Assembly: GCA_022497155.1 (NCBI GenBank)
Contig: MU385754.1
Coordinates: 248,001 to 312,000, forward strand
Length of the DNA: 64,000 nucleotides
Reading direction: 5' to 3'
Source: Whalleya microplaca
Lineage: Eukaryota; Ascomycota; Sordariomycetes; Xylariales; Xylariaceae
The notes under the pieces were generated by a model, which saw only the letters and a list, made by a program, of their open reading frames with translations, was not told the origin of the DNA and searched no databases. How positions within the stretch are numbered: the first letter of the stretch is position 1; each line of letters opens with the position of its first letter. The position numbers and the translations under genes were made by a program. Below, piece after piece: positions 42,887 through 52,589 of this stretch.

Positions 42887-45776
42887 ATGGCACCCTCCAA
42901 ACAAAACCAGGCTCCCCCCTTCGCCAAGGATGAGAAGGTACTCTGCTTCCACGGCGATTTGATGTACGAGGCCAAGGTTATTGAGGTTACCGTGAAGCCA
43001 GGACAGAAGGTAGAGGACGCACAGTACCGCATTCACTACAAGGGTTGGAAGGCAAGCTGGGACGACTGGGTATCGCAGGACCGTATTCGCAAGTTTACCG
43101 AGGACAACAAGCAGCTGGCCACGCAGCTGCAGGCACAGGCCAGGATGCGGACTCACCCGAAGAGCGGCAAGAAGGGCGTCAAGGCGAATGGATCCGAGAT
43201 GAGTTCTACGCGGGGTAGTGAAGAGCGCGCCGCAGGAGCCTCGAGCTTCGGAAGAGGACCCAGACGGGGACGGGATTATGAACTTGAGAGCGTAAGTCTG
43301 ACCATTTCCTTTCCCTTTGCTTTGCCTTCATGATGGTATGTAAACTCCTGGGTGAGCGTCGGCGTTGAAACGCCGAAACCCATGTAATCAGTATCCCTTT
43401 ATGGATCACGCACATCGCCGGCAGAAAATGCAAATGGCCTTATACTACGGAAAATTGCATGGCTCCATTGGCATTGCCTTGCCCATAACTTGGGCGCTAA
43501 TAGGCTCTGCTTCTGGTGTCATGCTGTGGGTGCTGTTTCGATGATCGGTCGAACTACATATCCCTGTTCTGGGTGCTGTGACTCCAAGACGGTGAATTTG
43601 AGCATTACAGCAGTCAGAGATGGTGTATAGGGATAAAAGTCGATTCAGTTGGCAACTTTCCAACACTTTCCCACACAATAGCAACAATGGCCAATGAGTC
43701 AGAGACAAGATAAGATACGTCCCCTCAGGAGGATGTACTGCTTGCCTAAGTCTACTCGCAACAAGGACAGCAAAAGCCACTAAGACGGCAGGAACAATAG
43801 CCTACAGCTACACTTTGAGATGTACCAGTGTTCCCTTGCGGCATTGGGAAGATTTGTCTGAGAAGAGCCCAATTGTATTCCTATCGGCAATGTACTATTC
43901 TCACGCAACTGCCAAAACCTCTTGCCCCCCCCCTACCAATCCGCACACATTCACTCGGAATTTTTGTTGCCCAAAGCTTCAGAAAAACAACCCCTCCTAC
44001 GTCAAAGTCTTCAGAACCTCCCACTCTTGGTTTCTTCTGTTGCCCTAAGCCTTAGAAATTCCTCTTCATCATAATCTCGAGAATCTTCTGCCACCCTTCG
44101 CAAACTTTCCACGCCTGCAATTCTATCAGTCAAAATGTCTTCTCCGGCGGCTACCAGCACCGTTTCGCATAACACCCCGGCACAATTGAATGCCACCGAT
44201 TCAATAATGGATCGGACGGCCCCTGATGCTCCGGCGGAATCGAACATTTCTCGTGCAGCAGCACCTGAGTCGAAAAAGAGAAGTGCCGCCAGTGAAGATT
44301 CCGAGCACTCCCCCAAACGTACTAAGCTTGGTCTACCAACGCCACCGCCTGCCGTCAATGCCACCAACGTTGCAAAGTCAACCCCTGCCGAAGCCCCGTC
44401 TCCTCGTCGGCGTTCGTCTCGTCTTCAGGCGAAAGCAGAGGCAGACGCCGCCGCTCACGTAACTTCAGCAGCCAGCCTTCCGGCCCTTCGGCTACCAACC
44501 ACAGGCCCGGGGTCGCTGGCGGCCGTCAAGGCCAAGGCAGCCAAGGCTAAGCCAGCAGCCAAGGCTAAGCCAGCGGCCAAGGCTAAGCCAGCGGCCAAGG
44601 CTAAGCCGGCTGCCTCCCTCCCCCGAACAGCACCCAACCAGACAAGGGGCAAGGGCCGAGCGAACGCTGCTGAGAACGCCTTTAGGCGCAAAGAACTGCG
44701 ATTTGCCACGGCACAAGAAGCGACGGACTTCCTGATGCGCTTACCAGAACCCAAGACGGAATATGTCACCCAGGCTGGTTTGGTTATTGACAAGGATAAT
44801 CGTTTCTACTTCGGAGAGGAGGAGAATGACCACCCCAAATTGCTCCAGTCCGAGAAGCGCCAGGTGTTGACGCTAGAAAAACGAAAGTGGTATAAAGACA
44901 TGCCACGACAAATCCATATTCCGGTAGCCGGTATCCCGTCTGCAAAGGCTTACGCTCCGGTCTATGAAGTTCGACATAGTCTCGAGGAGGCGCTGATGCA
45001 TTACGCTCCTGATTTTAAAGTTCAGGATACTCTCGAGGAGTTTATGATGCCAATCATGAACTTTGCGGGCCCAGATCTCTTGAAGGACGACGCCGATACT
45101 AACGTGAGTATGCAGGAGGACAACTTTTATGCGAGACCCTCCGTTAAGTTGATCATCCCGGACGACCTCAAGTCATTGCTAGTTGATGACTGGGAGAACA
45201 TTACGAAGAACAACCAGCTTGTTCCTCTCCCTCACCCTCACCCCGTCACGAAGATCCTCGAGGATTACGGCAGATATGAGACTCCGAAGCGTCCTGCTGG
45301 CTCGTCCCACGTCGATATCCTTGAAGAGACGCTAGCAGGTCTCAAGGAGTATTTTGACAAGTCCCTTGGCCGAATCCTCCTCTACCGGTAGGTTGTAATG
45401 TGCATAAACCCGAGAGAAAGCGTCTGACGATCAATAGGTTTGAGCGTGCTCAGTATACGGACATGCACAAGAAGTGGAACTCCAATGATCCAGAGTTCCA
45501 AGGCAAGAGTCCTAGCGACACGTATGGTCCCGAGCACTTGATGCGCCTTATGGGTTAGTTGCTGTCACCAGATAGTCGTTGAAGAATCGCAACTGACAAC
45601 CTTTAGTGTCTTTGCCAGAGCTCATTGCTCAGACGAATATGGATCAGCAATCTGTCAACCGTCTCCGCGAGGAGTTGGCGAAGTTCTGCACTTGGTTGTC
45701 CAAGAACACCACAGAGTACTTCGTCAGCAACTACGAGTCCCCTTCTCAGGATTATATCCAGAAGGCTAAAGACTAA
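42887..45776 (+). CDS. eaf3: Chromo/MRG-domain chromatin protein Eaf3, with a 1.8-kb first intron
   Basis: Exons 42887-43291, 45116-45387, 45438-45553 and 45607-45776 join to 320 residues, the normal length of fungal Eaf3 (MRG15), a shared subunit of the NuA4 acetyltransferase and Rpd3S deacetylase complexes that reads methylated H3K36. Exon 1 holds the chromo barrel (KVLCFHGDLMYEAKV...YRIHYKGWKASWDDWV, residues 12-70) and a basic linker ending RGRDYELES at a GTAAGT donor. Exon 2 opens EDNFYARPSVKLIIPDDLK, the usual next sequence, then LVPLPHPHPVTKILEDY and the rest of the MRG domain. The 3' splice site has a canonical ACTAAC branch site 12 nt before CAG. Both ends are phase 0. All other introns here are about 50 bp, so the 1824-bp first intron is exceptional. 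It contains another open frame (next entry). Confidence 0.85.
44135..45115 (+). CDS. Open frame inside eaf3 intron 1, continuing in frame into the MRG exons
   Basis: From ATG 44135 (CAAAATGTC context) the frame stays open through the eaf3 acceptor at 45115/45116 and into the MRG exon without a shift: 327 intron-encoded residues plus 185 MRG residues, 512 in all. The N-terminal part is Ala/Pro/Ser-rich with a possible nuclear signal (ESKKRSAASE, SPKRTK), a basic RRRSSRLQAKAE patch, and a run of about four AKPAAK repeats near residues 130-160 that resembles histone H1 tails. Residues 190-320 look folded (DFLMRLPEPKTEYVTQAGLV, ENDHPKLLQSEKRQVLTLEKRKW) but I recognise no family. A CCAAT box overlapping TGAGTCA (43691-43701) lies upstream. 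It may be an alternative first exon of eaf3, a nested gene, or an inserted gene now captured by the MRG exons. Confidence 0.6.
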
Positions 45777-46341
45777 ATTAGTCTGCTCGATGTTCCTCAC
45801 CCCGTATTTGAGGTTCTCGCCAAGGCTCTTGTCTCTCACAGCCTGGAATTTGGTCGCCATTGCGATTCGGCTTGTACAAGTACTTTTAATCTTCCTCTGA
45901 TGCACATGGACCGCATCACTGTGGATATCTGAAGGCAGCTGGAGGAGGCTGCATCAAGGCTTTCACGGAGAGGAGCCAGACGCCTGAACCGGCTGCCCTC
46001 TGGGCAGGAGGTATAGGCTGATAATAGTGGTCTCGGCCTGCGCCTGATTCTTTGCGTTGCGTTGTTGTTTCGGTTTCGGTTTTCCAGGGAAGAAAAGGCC
46101 TGGCATAGGAGGAGGTCCTCCTGGTACACACTTGCATATGCAGTGGTAGAGTACCAAAATTAATAAATTGCGTTGTGTTTCCGAACTTCAGTTCCTTGGT
46201 CATCGGTGTCGTGAATTCTGTGCCCATAAAGGTAGATGGGCAAGCAGCCCAACCCCACATGTATTCAGTGTTTTGAATACCGTGCCCAGAAAGAATTTGT
46301 GTAGGTTTGGAGTGATCCCAACCCTACACGAATAGGTTCCT
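45777..46341. other. 3' flank of eaf3, no gene seen
   Basis: Only short antisense frames; nothing with a recognisable domain. Confidence 0.45.
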
Positions 46342-47032
46342 TTAAGCCTTTCTAACACGGCTAAGGACCTTCAAAGGGGCTAGCAATAGAAAACTGCTCC
46401 AGTCGAAGACGATGCTGTTGTTCTTCGGAGGCTCTGCAGCCGGTTTTACTGCTAGGAATTCGAGTTCATCTAGCGGATCTTCACCAGTCTCAGGTATCAT
46501 CTGGGTAGAGGCATCATCTGTCCCTCTACCCAAGTCTTTTGAAAGTCATCAATCCTGCACGGAGATGACGATCTCTGGAAGTAAACTCTTAAGAGCTCCA
46601 ACGGCTTCAAATCTAAAGAAGCTTGGACAGAATCTGTCCCAAGCTTCCTCATTGCCGAATCATGGCCAAATATAGACGCTTTATGTATTTCAAGATACCT
46701 AAGGTAAAATGTCGGGAAACTCGAGGCTTGATATTCCCAGTTGTGTAGGATCATACTTGGAGTAGTCAATGTTCAATGGCCAACTACTCCGTAGTAAAGC
46801 GGTTTCCGTAGGCTTGTACGGACGGTATATATTTGCCCAGTCCCACCGACGCATGAAAAGCGCATCCATATGTGAGAGATCCGGTATTGACTCGAATGGG
46901 ACTAGGGTTGTCTGGGATGATATCTTTCCCTTTATCCGAAGCCCCAGAACGAACACATTGCTCCCATCTATCTGCTTGCGCTCTCAATTCGCGATGTCGG
47001 GAGAGAAATTGCTCAGCATCGATAGGTCCCAA
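46342..47032 (-). pseudogene. Broken coding region of unknown family
   Basis: Consecutive minus-strand patches look coding but lie in different frames. They are GPIDAEQFLSRHRELRAQADRW (47032 onward), then VFVLGLRIKGKISSQTTLVPFES...RRWDWANIYRPYKP (46956-46700) after a frame change, then a patch ending VFDWSSFLLLAPLKVLSRVRKA (to 46342). The shift between the first two cannot be removed by a GT-AG intron that I can find. I do not recognise the family. It may be a degenerate gene or pieces moved with the rearrangements downstream. Confidence 0.35.
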
Positions 47033-47095
47033 AGAGATTAGAATACAGGCAGCCTGGAAGGACTTCAGGTTGTCACTAATCTCTTTGGGACCTAT
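47022..47095. repeat. 20-bp perfect inverted repeat (hairpin, 34-nt loop)
   Basis: Arm ATAGGTCCCAAAGAGATTAG at 47022-47041 and its exact reverse complement at 47076-47095. The left arm overlaps the start of the broken frame at 46342-47032. Confidence 0.95.
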
Positions 47096-47444
47096 TGATT
47101 GCGCAACGAAGTCCAGGTCAGACTAGTCGACATGGAGACAATTGCCTGTCGACTGTCATCAACTGAACCGCGTGCTGCCACGATTCATCACCGACCCATA
47201 AAGTCAGGTTCGTGATGGTACTGGTGGGCTTCCAGTGGGCCTAGCTAGAGACCAAAGGTCAGGGCATCCCCGATGACAATCTTGTCATCGCGGTACAGGA
47301 CCTTTGCTGCTTCTCCACATACCGACTTCCTAGCGGGAAGGTTCTCTGGGAGGACGGGTGCAAGCTGCTTAGTGGCTGCCGATTTCTAGGTCTCCCAACT
47401 GGAGTAGTCCTCGAAGATCTTTGTGACTGGGTGAGGGTGAGGGA

Positions 47445-47714
47445 GAGGACCTGGGGGGAGAATTCGTTTGGGCTGTCGTTCGCGGGATTCTCCCCCGGCC
47501 ATCAACAGTGATGACCTCAGGTCCTCAGGAATAATCAGCTTGACGGAGGGTCTCGCATAAAAGTTGTCCTCCTGCATATGCAGGAGGACAATTCCGGAAT
47601 TTTCGTAACCGGATGAGGAAGAGGACGAGGACCTGGGAGGAGAATTCGACTTGGTCATCGTTCGTGGTATTCTCCCCCGGTCATCAACAGTGATGACCTC
47701 AGGTCCTCGGGAAT
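47445..47714. repeat. 88-bp imperfect direct repeat, two copies
   Basis: Copies at 47445-47532 and 47627-47714 (offset 182 bp). Both begin GAGGACCTGGG, include ATTCTCCCCCGG and end near GATGACCTCAGGTCCTC. One copy interrupts the MRG-derived segment. Confidence 0.85.
47564..47591. repeat. 28-bp perfect palindrome at the MRG splice-junction sequence
   Basis: Perfectly self-complementary, centred on CCTGCATATGCAGG between 47577 and 47578. The right half is the ATGCAGGAGGACAA that forms the intron-exon junction in functional eaf3; the left half is its mirror. The functional locus at 45108-45123 has no such palindrome. Confidence 0.95.
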
Positions 47715-48753
47715 GGTCGGTTAGACTGAGTGTGTCTTGCCGGATGCTGAGGGCCTCGAGATTAGTTAGGTTGTTAAGGGTGCGGTTTTGTCCTTGAACT
47801 AAAATCCACTGCTCCTTCAAATCGGCATCGGCCTTCGCTAGTGTTGACCGTATAAAGCCGGAGACCTTGATTGGGGGGGAGGTAAAGTGAGCTTCAGCTA
47901 TTGCATAAAAGTCGTCCTCCCCTTTAATGGGCTGATCCGAATCCCCCACCGGCGGCACCTCTCTTTTTCGACTCAGGTGGTTCCATTGCTGCATTAGAGA
48001 TGTTCGATTCCGCCGGAGCATCAGGGGCCGTCCGATCCATTATTGAATCGGTGGTATTCAATTGTGCCGGAGTGTTTTGCGAAAAGGTGGTAGCCACCGG
48101 AGAAGACCCCCTAGAAAGGTCTAGGTTTGGGGAACCATGATTGCGAACTGCCGTACCTATTCCAGGCAGTTCACGCTCCAATGGCAGATGAAAGTAAGAA
48201 CAACATCCGGGATCGAACCCGAGTGTTGTTTCGAGCAATGAACTTGGCCATTGACTTGATTTCTCATATGGGGCTAGTCTCCCATATGGAGGCCTAGGTT
48301 TTCGTCGTTGGAAAACCTGGGAGAATCTCACCGTATCTGGGAGAGGGAACTGACTCGATGGTGCCATTTGAAGTACACATCATCCAGGAGATCAAGCGAT
48401 CGGTACCATTTATATCTCTGGTAAGTGTTCTTGAAGTCCATCATGGGCTGGATCTCTCTGGCACCATGAGCCTCGTTGGCGCCCGGTACACGAACGGTAA
48501 CCCGCATTCACTAGCTGGAACGTGAAGCGGGATTTGCTGTGTTGTGTACCGGGGCCAGACTGGTGTTGAGTCTAAAGGACCGGGGGCATGTCGGGGACAG
48601 AACGGATGCCAGCCCGAAGGAATCCTGGGTGCTGCTGAACCATTCGTGTTGGTTCAGCGCAGGGAAGTAGCAGGGGTCGGCGTTGAAGATTGGTGGCCCG
48701 TGAACAGTAGAGAGGCTTGCAGTCTGCACTCAGACGGATCGTAGATGGCTGGC

Positions 48754-49077
48754 TTAGCCTCGGCGACTGGCTTGGACTTGACGACTGGCAAATCGCAGTT
48801 CTTTGCGCATAAAGGCGTTCTCAGCGGCGTCCTCAGCAGCGTTCGCTCGGCCCTTGCCCCTCGTCTGGTTGGGTGCTTTTCGGGGGAGGGAGGTAGCCGG
48901 CTTAGCTTTTGGTGCTGGCTTAGCCTTGGCGACTGGCTTGACCTTGACGACCGCCAGCGACCCTGGGCCTGTGGTTGGTAGCCGAAGGGCCGGAAGGCTG
49001 GCTGCTGAAGTTGCATGAGCAGCAGCATCCACCTCTGCTTTCGCCTGAAGGCGAGACGAACGCCGACCAGGAGCCAT
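48754..49077 (-). pseudogene. Inverted decayed copy of the basic middle of the eaf3 intron ORF
   Basis: The minus strand encodes RRSSRLQAKAEVDAAAHATS, then ALRLPTTGPGSLAVVK, a shortened AKAKPAPKAKPA repeat and APNQTRGKGRANAAEDA, matching 44415-44700 of the plus strand. In the functional order this block follows the SSPAAT block. On the minus strand here it precedes it, so the copy is both inverted and reordered. It ends in unrelated sequence soon after FMRKELRFA. Confidence 0.75.
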
Positions 49078-49079
49078 AT

Positions 49080-49400
49080 CTGCTTTTGCTTTTATACACG
49101 CAAAATGCAGGGAGCGAGGCTAGCAATTGTGGATCTGTCTCCGTGAGAGTGGGTACGTCTACTTGAGTTTGAAGACAGAAGCGGGAAGCCATACCTCCTT
49201 CTGCTTTTATACACGCAAAATGGAGAGGACAGAGTCGGCAGCCATGAACACGTCCCTCTCGAAGTGGCCATATTGCTTTGGACGACAGCACCACGTCGAC
49301 CACGTCGACCACGATTCCACGACCGCCAGATCCGCTACACCTGCCGTTGCTTCTATACACGCAATAGCTAGGGAACGTGCCCGGCAATCGTGGAGACGCC
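49080..49400. repeat. Three diverged copies of a roughly 50-bp sequence
   Basis: Sequences around TATACACGCAAAATG at about 49093 and 49208 and TATACACGCAATAG at about 49354 share flanking GCTTTTATACACGCAA and later GGCAATCGTGG or GCAATTGTGG. Spacing is 115-146 bp. Confidence 0.6.
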
Positions 49401-49686
49401 CCTGTGGCAGATTCTTTGTCTGTATCTGCTCTGAGGCAAGATAGAAGCCTCGGCTTGACGAGGGCTGGGTCTTGAGGGGGAAGAGTACGTGGCGCTGTTT
49501 TTCCATTCGTACTAGTTCCAGGTGATGGGAATCTCATCATCACCACACCTAAATTTAGTCAGCATCATCATGAAAACACTTCAAGGCTCCTCAAAGCTAC
49601 GTACCTTACGAGAGGTGATGTACGGGATGCATTTTCGTGTCGCCAGTATGGGGGCTGGGCTAACACGGCGAGCCATGGGTTGAGAC

Positions 49687-49830
49687 CCGTTCTGTAGAGT
49701 AACACCAACAGATTGGGATCGTTTGTGAGGGCTAGTCCCATTGCTGAGAACCGTTCTGTTGGTGTTACTCTACAGACTGGGATCGTTTGTGGGGACTAGT
49801 CCCATTGCTGAGGGCTAGTCCCATTGCCCC
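49687..49830. repeat. Tandem repeat with an internally inverted 22-bp segment
   Basis: Two units of about 64 bp share CCGTTC, then TGGGATCGTTTGTG and CTAGTCCCATTGCTGAG. The 22 bp between (49691-49712 and 49755-49776) are exact reverse complements of each other. A third partial GGCTAGTCCCATTGCC follows. Confidence 0.9.
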
Positions 49831-50074
49831 GAGAATATTTTGGCCCAACTTGGCTGTCGACTTAATAAGTGGTGTCGACTGGTGCTGACTGTTGGTGTTG
49901 TGGTATGCAGTCCATGTACACTATGGGCGAACACCACCCTGGCAGTAAGGGGTGGGCTCTATGGCCACACCATCTTGGCAGTACGCCATTCTGGGGTCTG
50001 TGTACTGCCTGGTATATGCTGACTTGTTGGATATACCAGTCCCCGGAGGTAGGATTACAGACGGCCCAAGGGTA

Positions 50075-50296
50075 CAGGAACCAAAGGGAACCTATGACGG
50101 AGTGAACAGGGAAGTGAGTGTTCACTCTATGAATGCTCAATCAGTATCATGTCAAGAAGCCCAGGTGAGGAGGATGCGTCTTACCCAGGACCCGAAGGGA
50201 ACCTTTGGCGGAGTGAACACGGAAGGGAGTGTTCACTCTATGAATGCTCAGTTAGTATCATGTCAAGAAGCCCAGGTGGGGAGGATGTGTCTTACC
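50075..50296. repeat. 111-bp tandem duplication
   Basis: Unit 1 is 50075-50185 and unit 2 is 50186-50296. Both contain GAGTGTTCACTCTATGAATG and ATCATGTCAAGAAGCCCAGG. There are few differences, so it is recent or maintained. Confidence 0.9.
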
Positions 50297-50870
50297 TAGA
50301 ACCTGGTATTTGACCGGTACGCTTGTGGTTTAGCTAAGGCCATCACCATCTTGTGGTTGGAGATGCGTGTGATGGTGGTGTTGCATACATGAGGGTAAAT
50401 AAGTATAGGACCCGGCCAAGGAAGTGAAGAGGAAAGTGGAAGAAGACTTATGCGGGTCCTTAGGTGTAGGGCTACCGCAGTGTCAACTTGGTGGCAGTGA
50501 CACGTCCATTGCTATGTCTGTTGATGAACATGGTAAGACCAGTTCATACAAAGTAGGATGGAGTCCAGTGGAAGAAATAGACAAAGGTGTGCAATGGAGT
50601 ATTGTGTGGGAAGGGAAAGTTGAAAGTTGTAGGTTGAGAAGGGAAGAAAGTTGAATGTTGTGTGTTGAGAAGAGGAAGAAGTGCTGGGTGTGGGTGCAGC
50701 CAGGTTTTTTTATGTGTGCACTGTCTGGGGGGTTGGGGTTTAAATAGACAACTGCGGATGGTCCGCAGTCTTCCGTGGCAGTCCGTATGTCTCCGCATCA
50801 GCAATCTAATAGGCCTGTGTGAGTATTCCGGAGTGTTCCGCAGTGATGCGGAATCTTCTACACATCTTAA

Positions 50871-51042
50871 GGGGAAGGCATGCTAGCAAATAGACAATGC
50901 CCGAGTTTTACGGGGAAGGCTTGTTAGCAAATAAAGTATCTAGGTCATACGAGGAAGGCATGTTAGCAAATAGAATACATTGGAAACTACACATTATAGT
51001 CGACGTGTATACATTGGAAACTGCACGTTATAGTCGACGTGT
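50871..51042. repeat. Clustered short tandem repeats
   Basis: Three units of about 40 bp starting GGGGAAGGCATGCTAGCAAA (50871, 50912, 50951), followed by two 34-bp units starting ATACATTGGAAACT (50975-51008 and 51009-51042). Confidence 0.85.
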
Positions 51043-52328
51043 ATCCTGTTTGTCTGCTGGGGAAGCTATGGCTTCTAAGGGTAGACAAAGACTGTACCAT
51101 ATATATATGGCAAGCTCTCTTTACACATAACTGCTACGGTGTGATATCAACTCCAAGGAGTAAGAAAATTGGTTGATATTGGATATAATCAAAACGGTGT
51201 TCTGGCTGACTTGGGTAGATCAAGCCACTCGTCGAGTGTTTTCGTAACTTCAGCTGCCTCACTATGCCATGCCATGCTCAGTCGTCTAACGCCATAGACT
51301 ATTCCTTGCGGCCTGGAGATACCGGCCTTGGCAAGTGTTTAATATAAAGATTCTCAGACAGAGAGAGGGAGGTGGAGAGGCAGGGAGAGAGAAGGCGGTA
51401 TTGGTAGTTGAATGGATACACGCCGTGAGCCACCAGTTTCTTGCAAACACTACGCCATAGCCTGAGGCTTGATCTTTGAAGAAGATAACGAGGCCGCCTT
51501 CAGCCTACGTGGCTGGTTAGGGGTGTCATCAGAGCAGTCTTTGAAATTATATAAAGCTAGTTAATAAGTAATTGTTATATTGGTGATATGGTCTTTGATG
51601 AACTGCCATATTCCGCAGCCAGGAGGACAGAAGGTATGCCATGGTGAGTAGTTCAGATAAATCAACCGGGGAACCGGATCCGTAACTCGTAATATAATCA
51701 GACCTAATACTGCAATGCTACCAAGGTAGCTGACGGGTAGTATCTGGAATCAGGCTTCAAGCAGAAGATCATATTGGCGCCGTACATATTGCCTCCACAG
51801 CCGATAGAATACTGAGCGATGGGATATAAGTAACGTCCTGTTTAGGCCCTATGGCTGTGGCCACCGTAGCCCCTTTTTGTAAACCGGAAATGCCTCATCC
51901 TCGGTACTAGTCTAGGTATTTGCTTCATATGATATATCCTTCAACATCTAATACGTCAGGCGGACATGCATAACTGCTAGCCAGATCTTAGAGATGTGTG
52001 TACATTTTACGTCTTTTATATATACACCGCTATACAAGGCATTGCACAGGGGAATGCCAGCCCATCGCCGCCAGCCATATGCATGTATTCTCACATTGGA
52101 TCCAGCAAACTCGAGCAGCTCGAAGAAGCATTGCTCTATCTACATCCCCAGCAGGCACCACCTCTACCCAGCTTGGCCGTCTACCATCTTCCCCACGAGC
52201 GTCCATTCCATCTCCCCCTTCTCTCCCAGATCAACCAACTAACCAACCATCCACCCTAAGCCCATGCTAGAATTCAACCCCCTCAAGTCTACACACGCAC
52301 TCACGCACACATGCAAACCCTCCCCACC
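51043..52328. other. Intergenic, no gene seen
   Basis: A GAGAGGGAGGTGGAGAGGCA purine run lies at about 51362-51381. Three overlapping plus-strand frames at 51994-52270 are low complexity and have no domain. Confidence 0.45.
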
Positions 52329-52589
52329 TCACCGGGGCACAGCCGACTCGATCCAGAACCCCGGCTCGGGCTTGCGCTCCTCGCGCAGCTCGGCGGGCGA
52401 CAGCGCGCGGTCGACCTCCTCGACGCGCACGAGCTCCTTGACCTTGAGGATCAGGCCGCCGAACTGGGGCGTCACGGGGTGGAAGACGGTCTGCGTGCGC
52501 TTGCGCAGGCCGAGCGCCGCGAGCACGCCGCGCGTGCGCTTGGGCAGCCCGATCGCGCTGCGGTGCAGGGTTATGCGGAAGAAGGACAT
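52329..52589 (-). CDS. mrpl33: Mitochondrial large-subunit ribosomal protein uL30m
   Basis: Single exon, 86 residues, starting [20 protein letters not shown]. This is the L30 fold: a first strand ending in a hydroxyl or basic pair, [21 protein letters not shown], then [24 protein letters not shown]. It is the normal size for the fungal MRPL33/uL30m protein, a structural component of the mitochondrial 54S subunit. The N-terminus is basic and can serve as a targeting sequence. The end ([19 protein letters not shown]) is typical of filamentous-fungus members. GC-rich, well-biased codons mark it as a housekeeping gene despite its size. Confidence 0.9.
   Translation of the reverse strand: MSFFRITLHRSAIGLPKRTRGVLAALGLRKRTQTVFHPVTPQFGGLILKVKELVRVEEVDRALSPAELREERKPEPGFWIESAVPR

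Larger units (their letters stand above)
47386..48110 (-). pseudogene. Inverted decayed copy of the eaf3 intron ORF start plus part of the MRG exon
   Basis: On the minus strand, 48104-47950 corresponds to the start of the eaf3 intron ORF (44138-44288), sharing QNTPAQLN.TDSIMDRTAPDAPAESNIS with small changes. About 350 bp on, at about 47581-47395, it carries QEDNFYARPSVKLIIPEDL...PLPHPHPVTKIFEDY, matching the MRG exon at 45113-45280. The central part of the MRG segment is replaced by an imperfect 88-bp repeat unit, and the rest of the MRG domain is missing. A 211-residue frame stays open across it (48021-47386), mixing unrelated sequence with the MRG piece. It cannot make a working MRG domain. 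Confidence 0.75.

Noticed and set aside
48190..48225. tRNA T-arm-like GGGATCGAACCCG on the minus strand
   Set aside because: No matching acceptor stem upstream; it lies inside the rearranged coding-derived region.
51994..52270. Three overlapping frames of 82-90 residues
   Set aside because: All three frames open at once, a sign of composition rather than coding; no domain.
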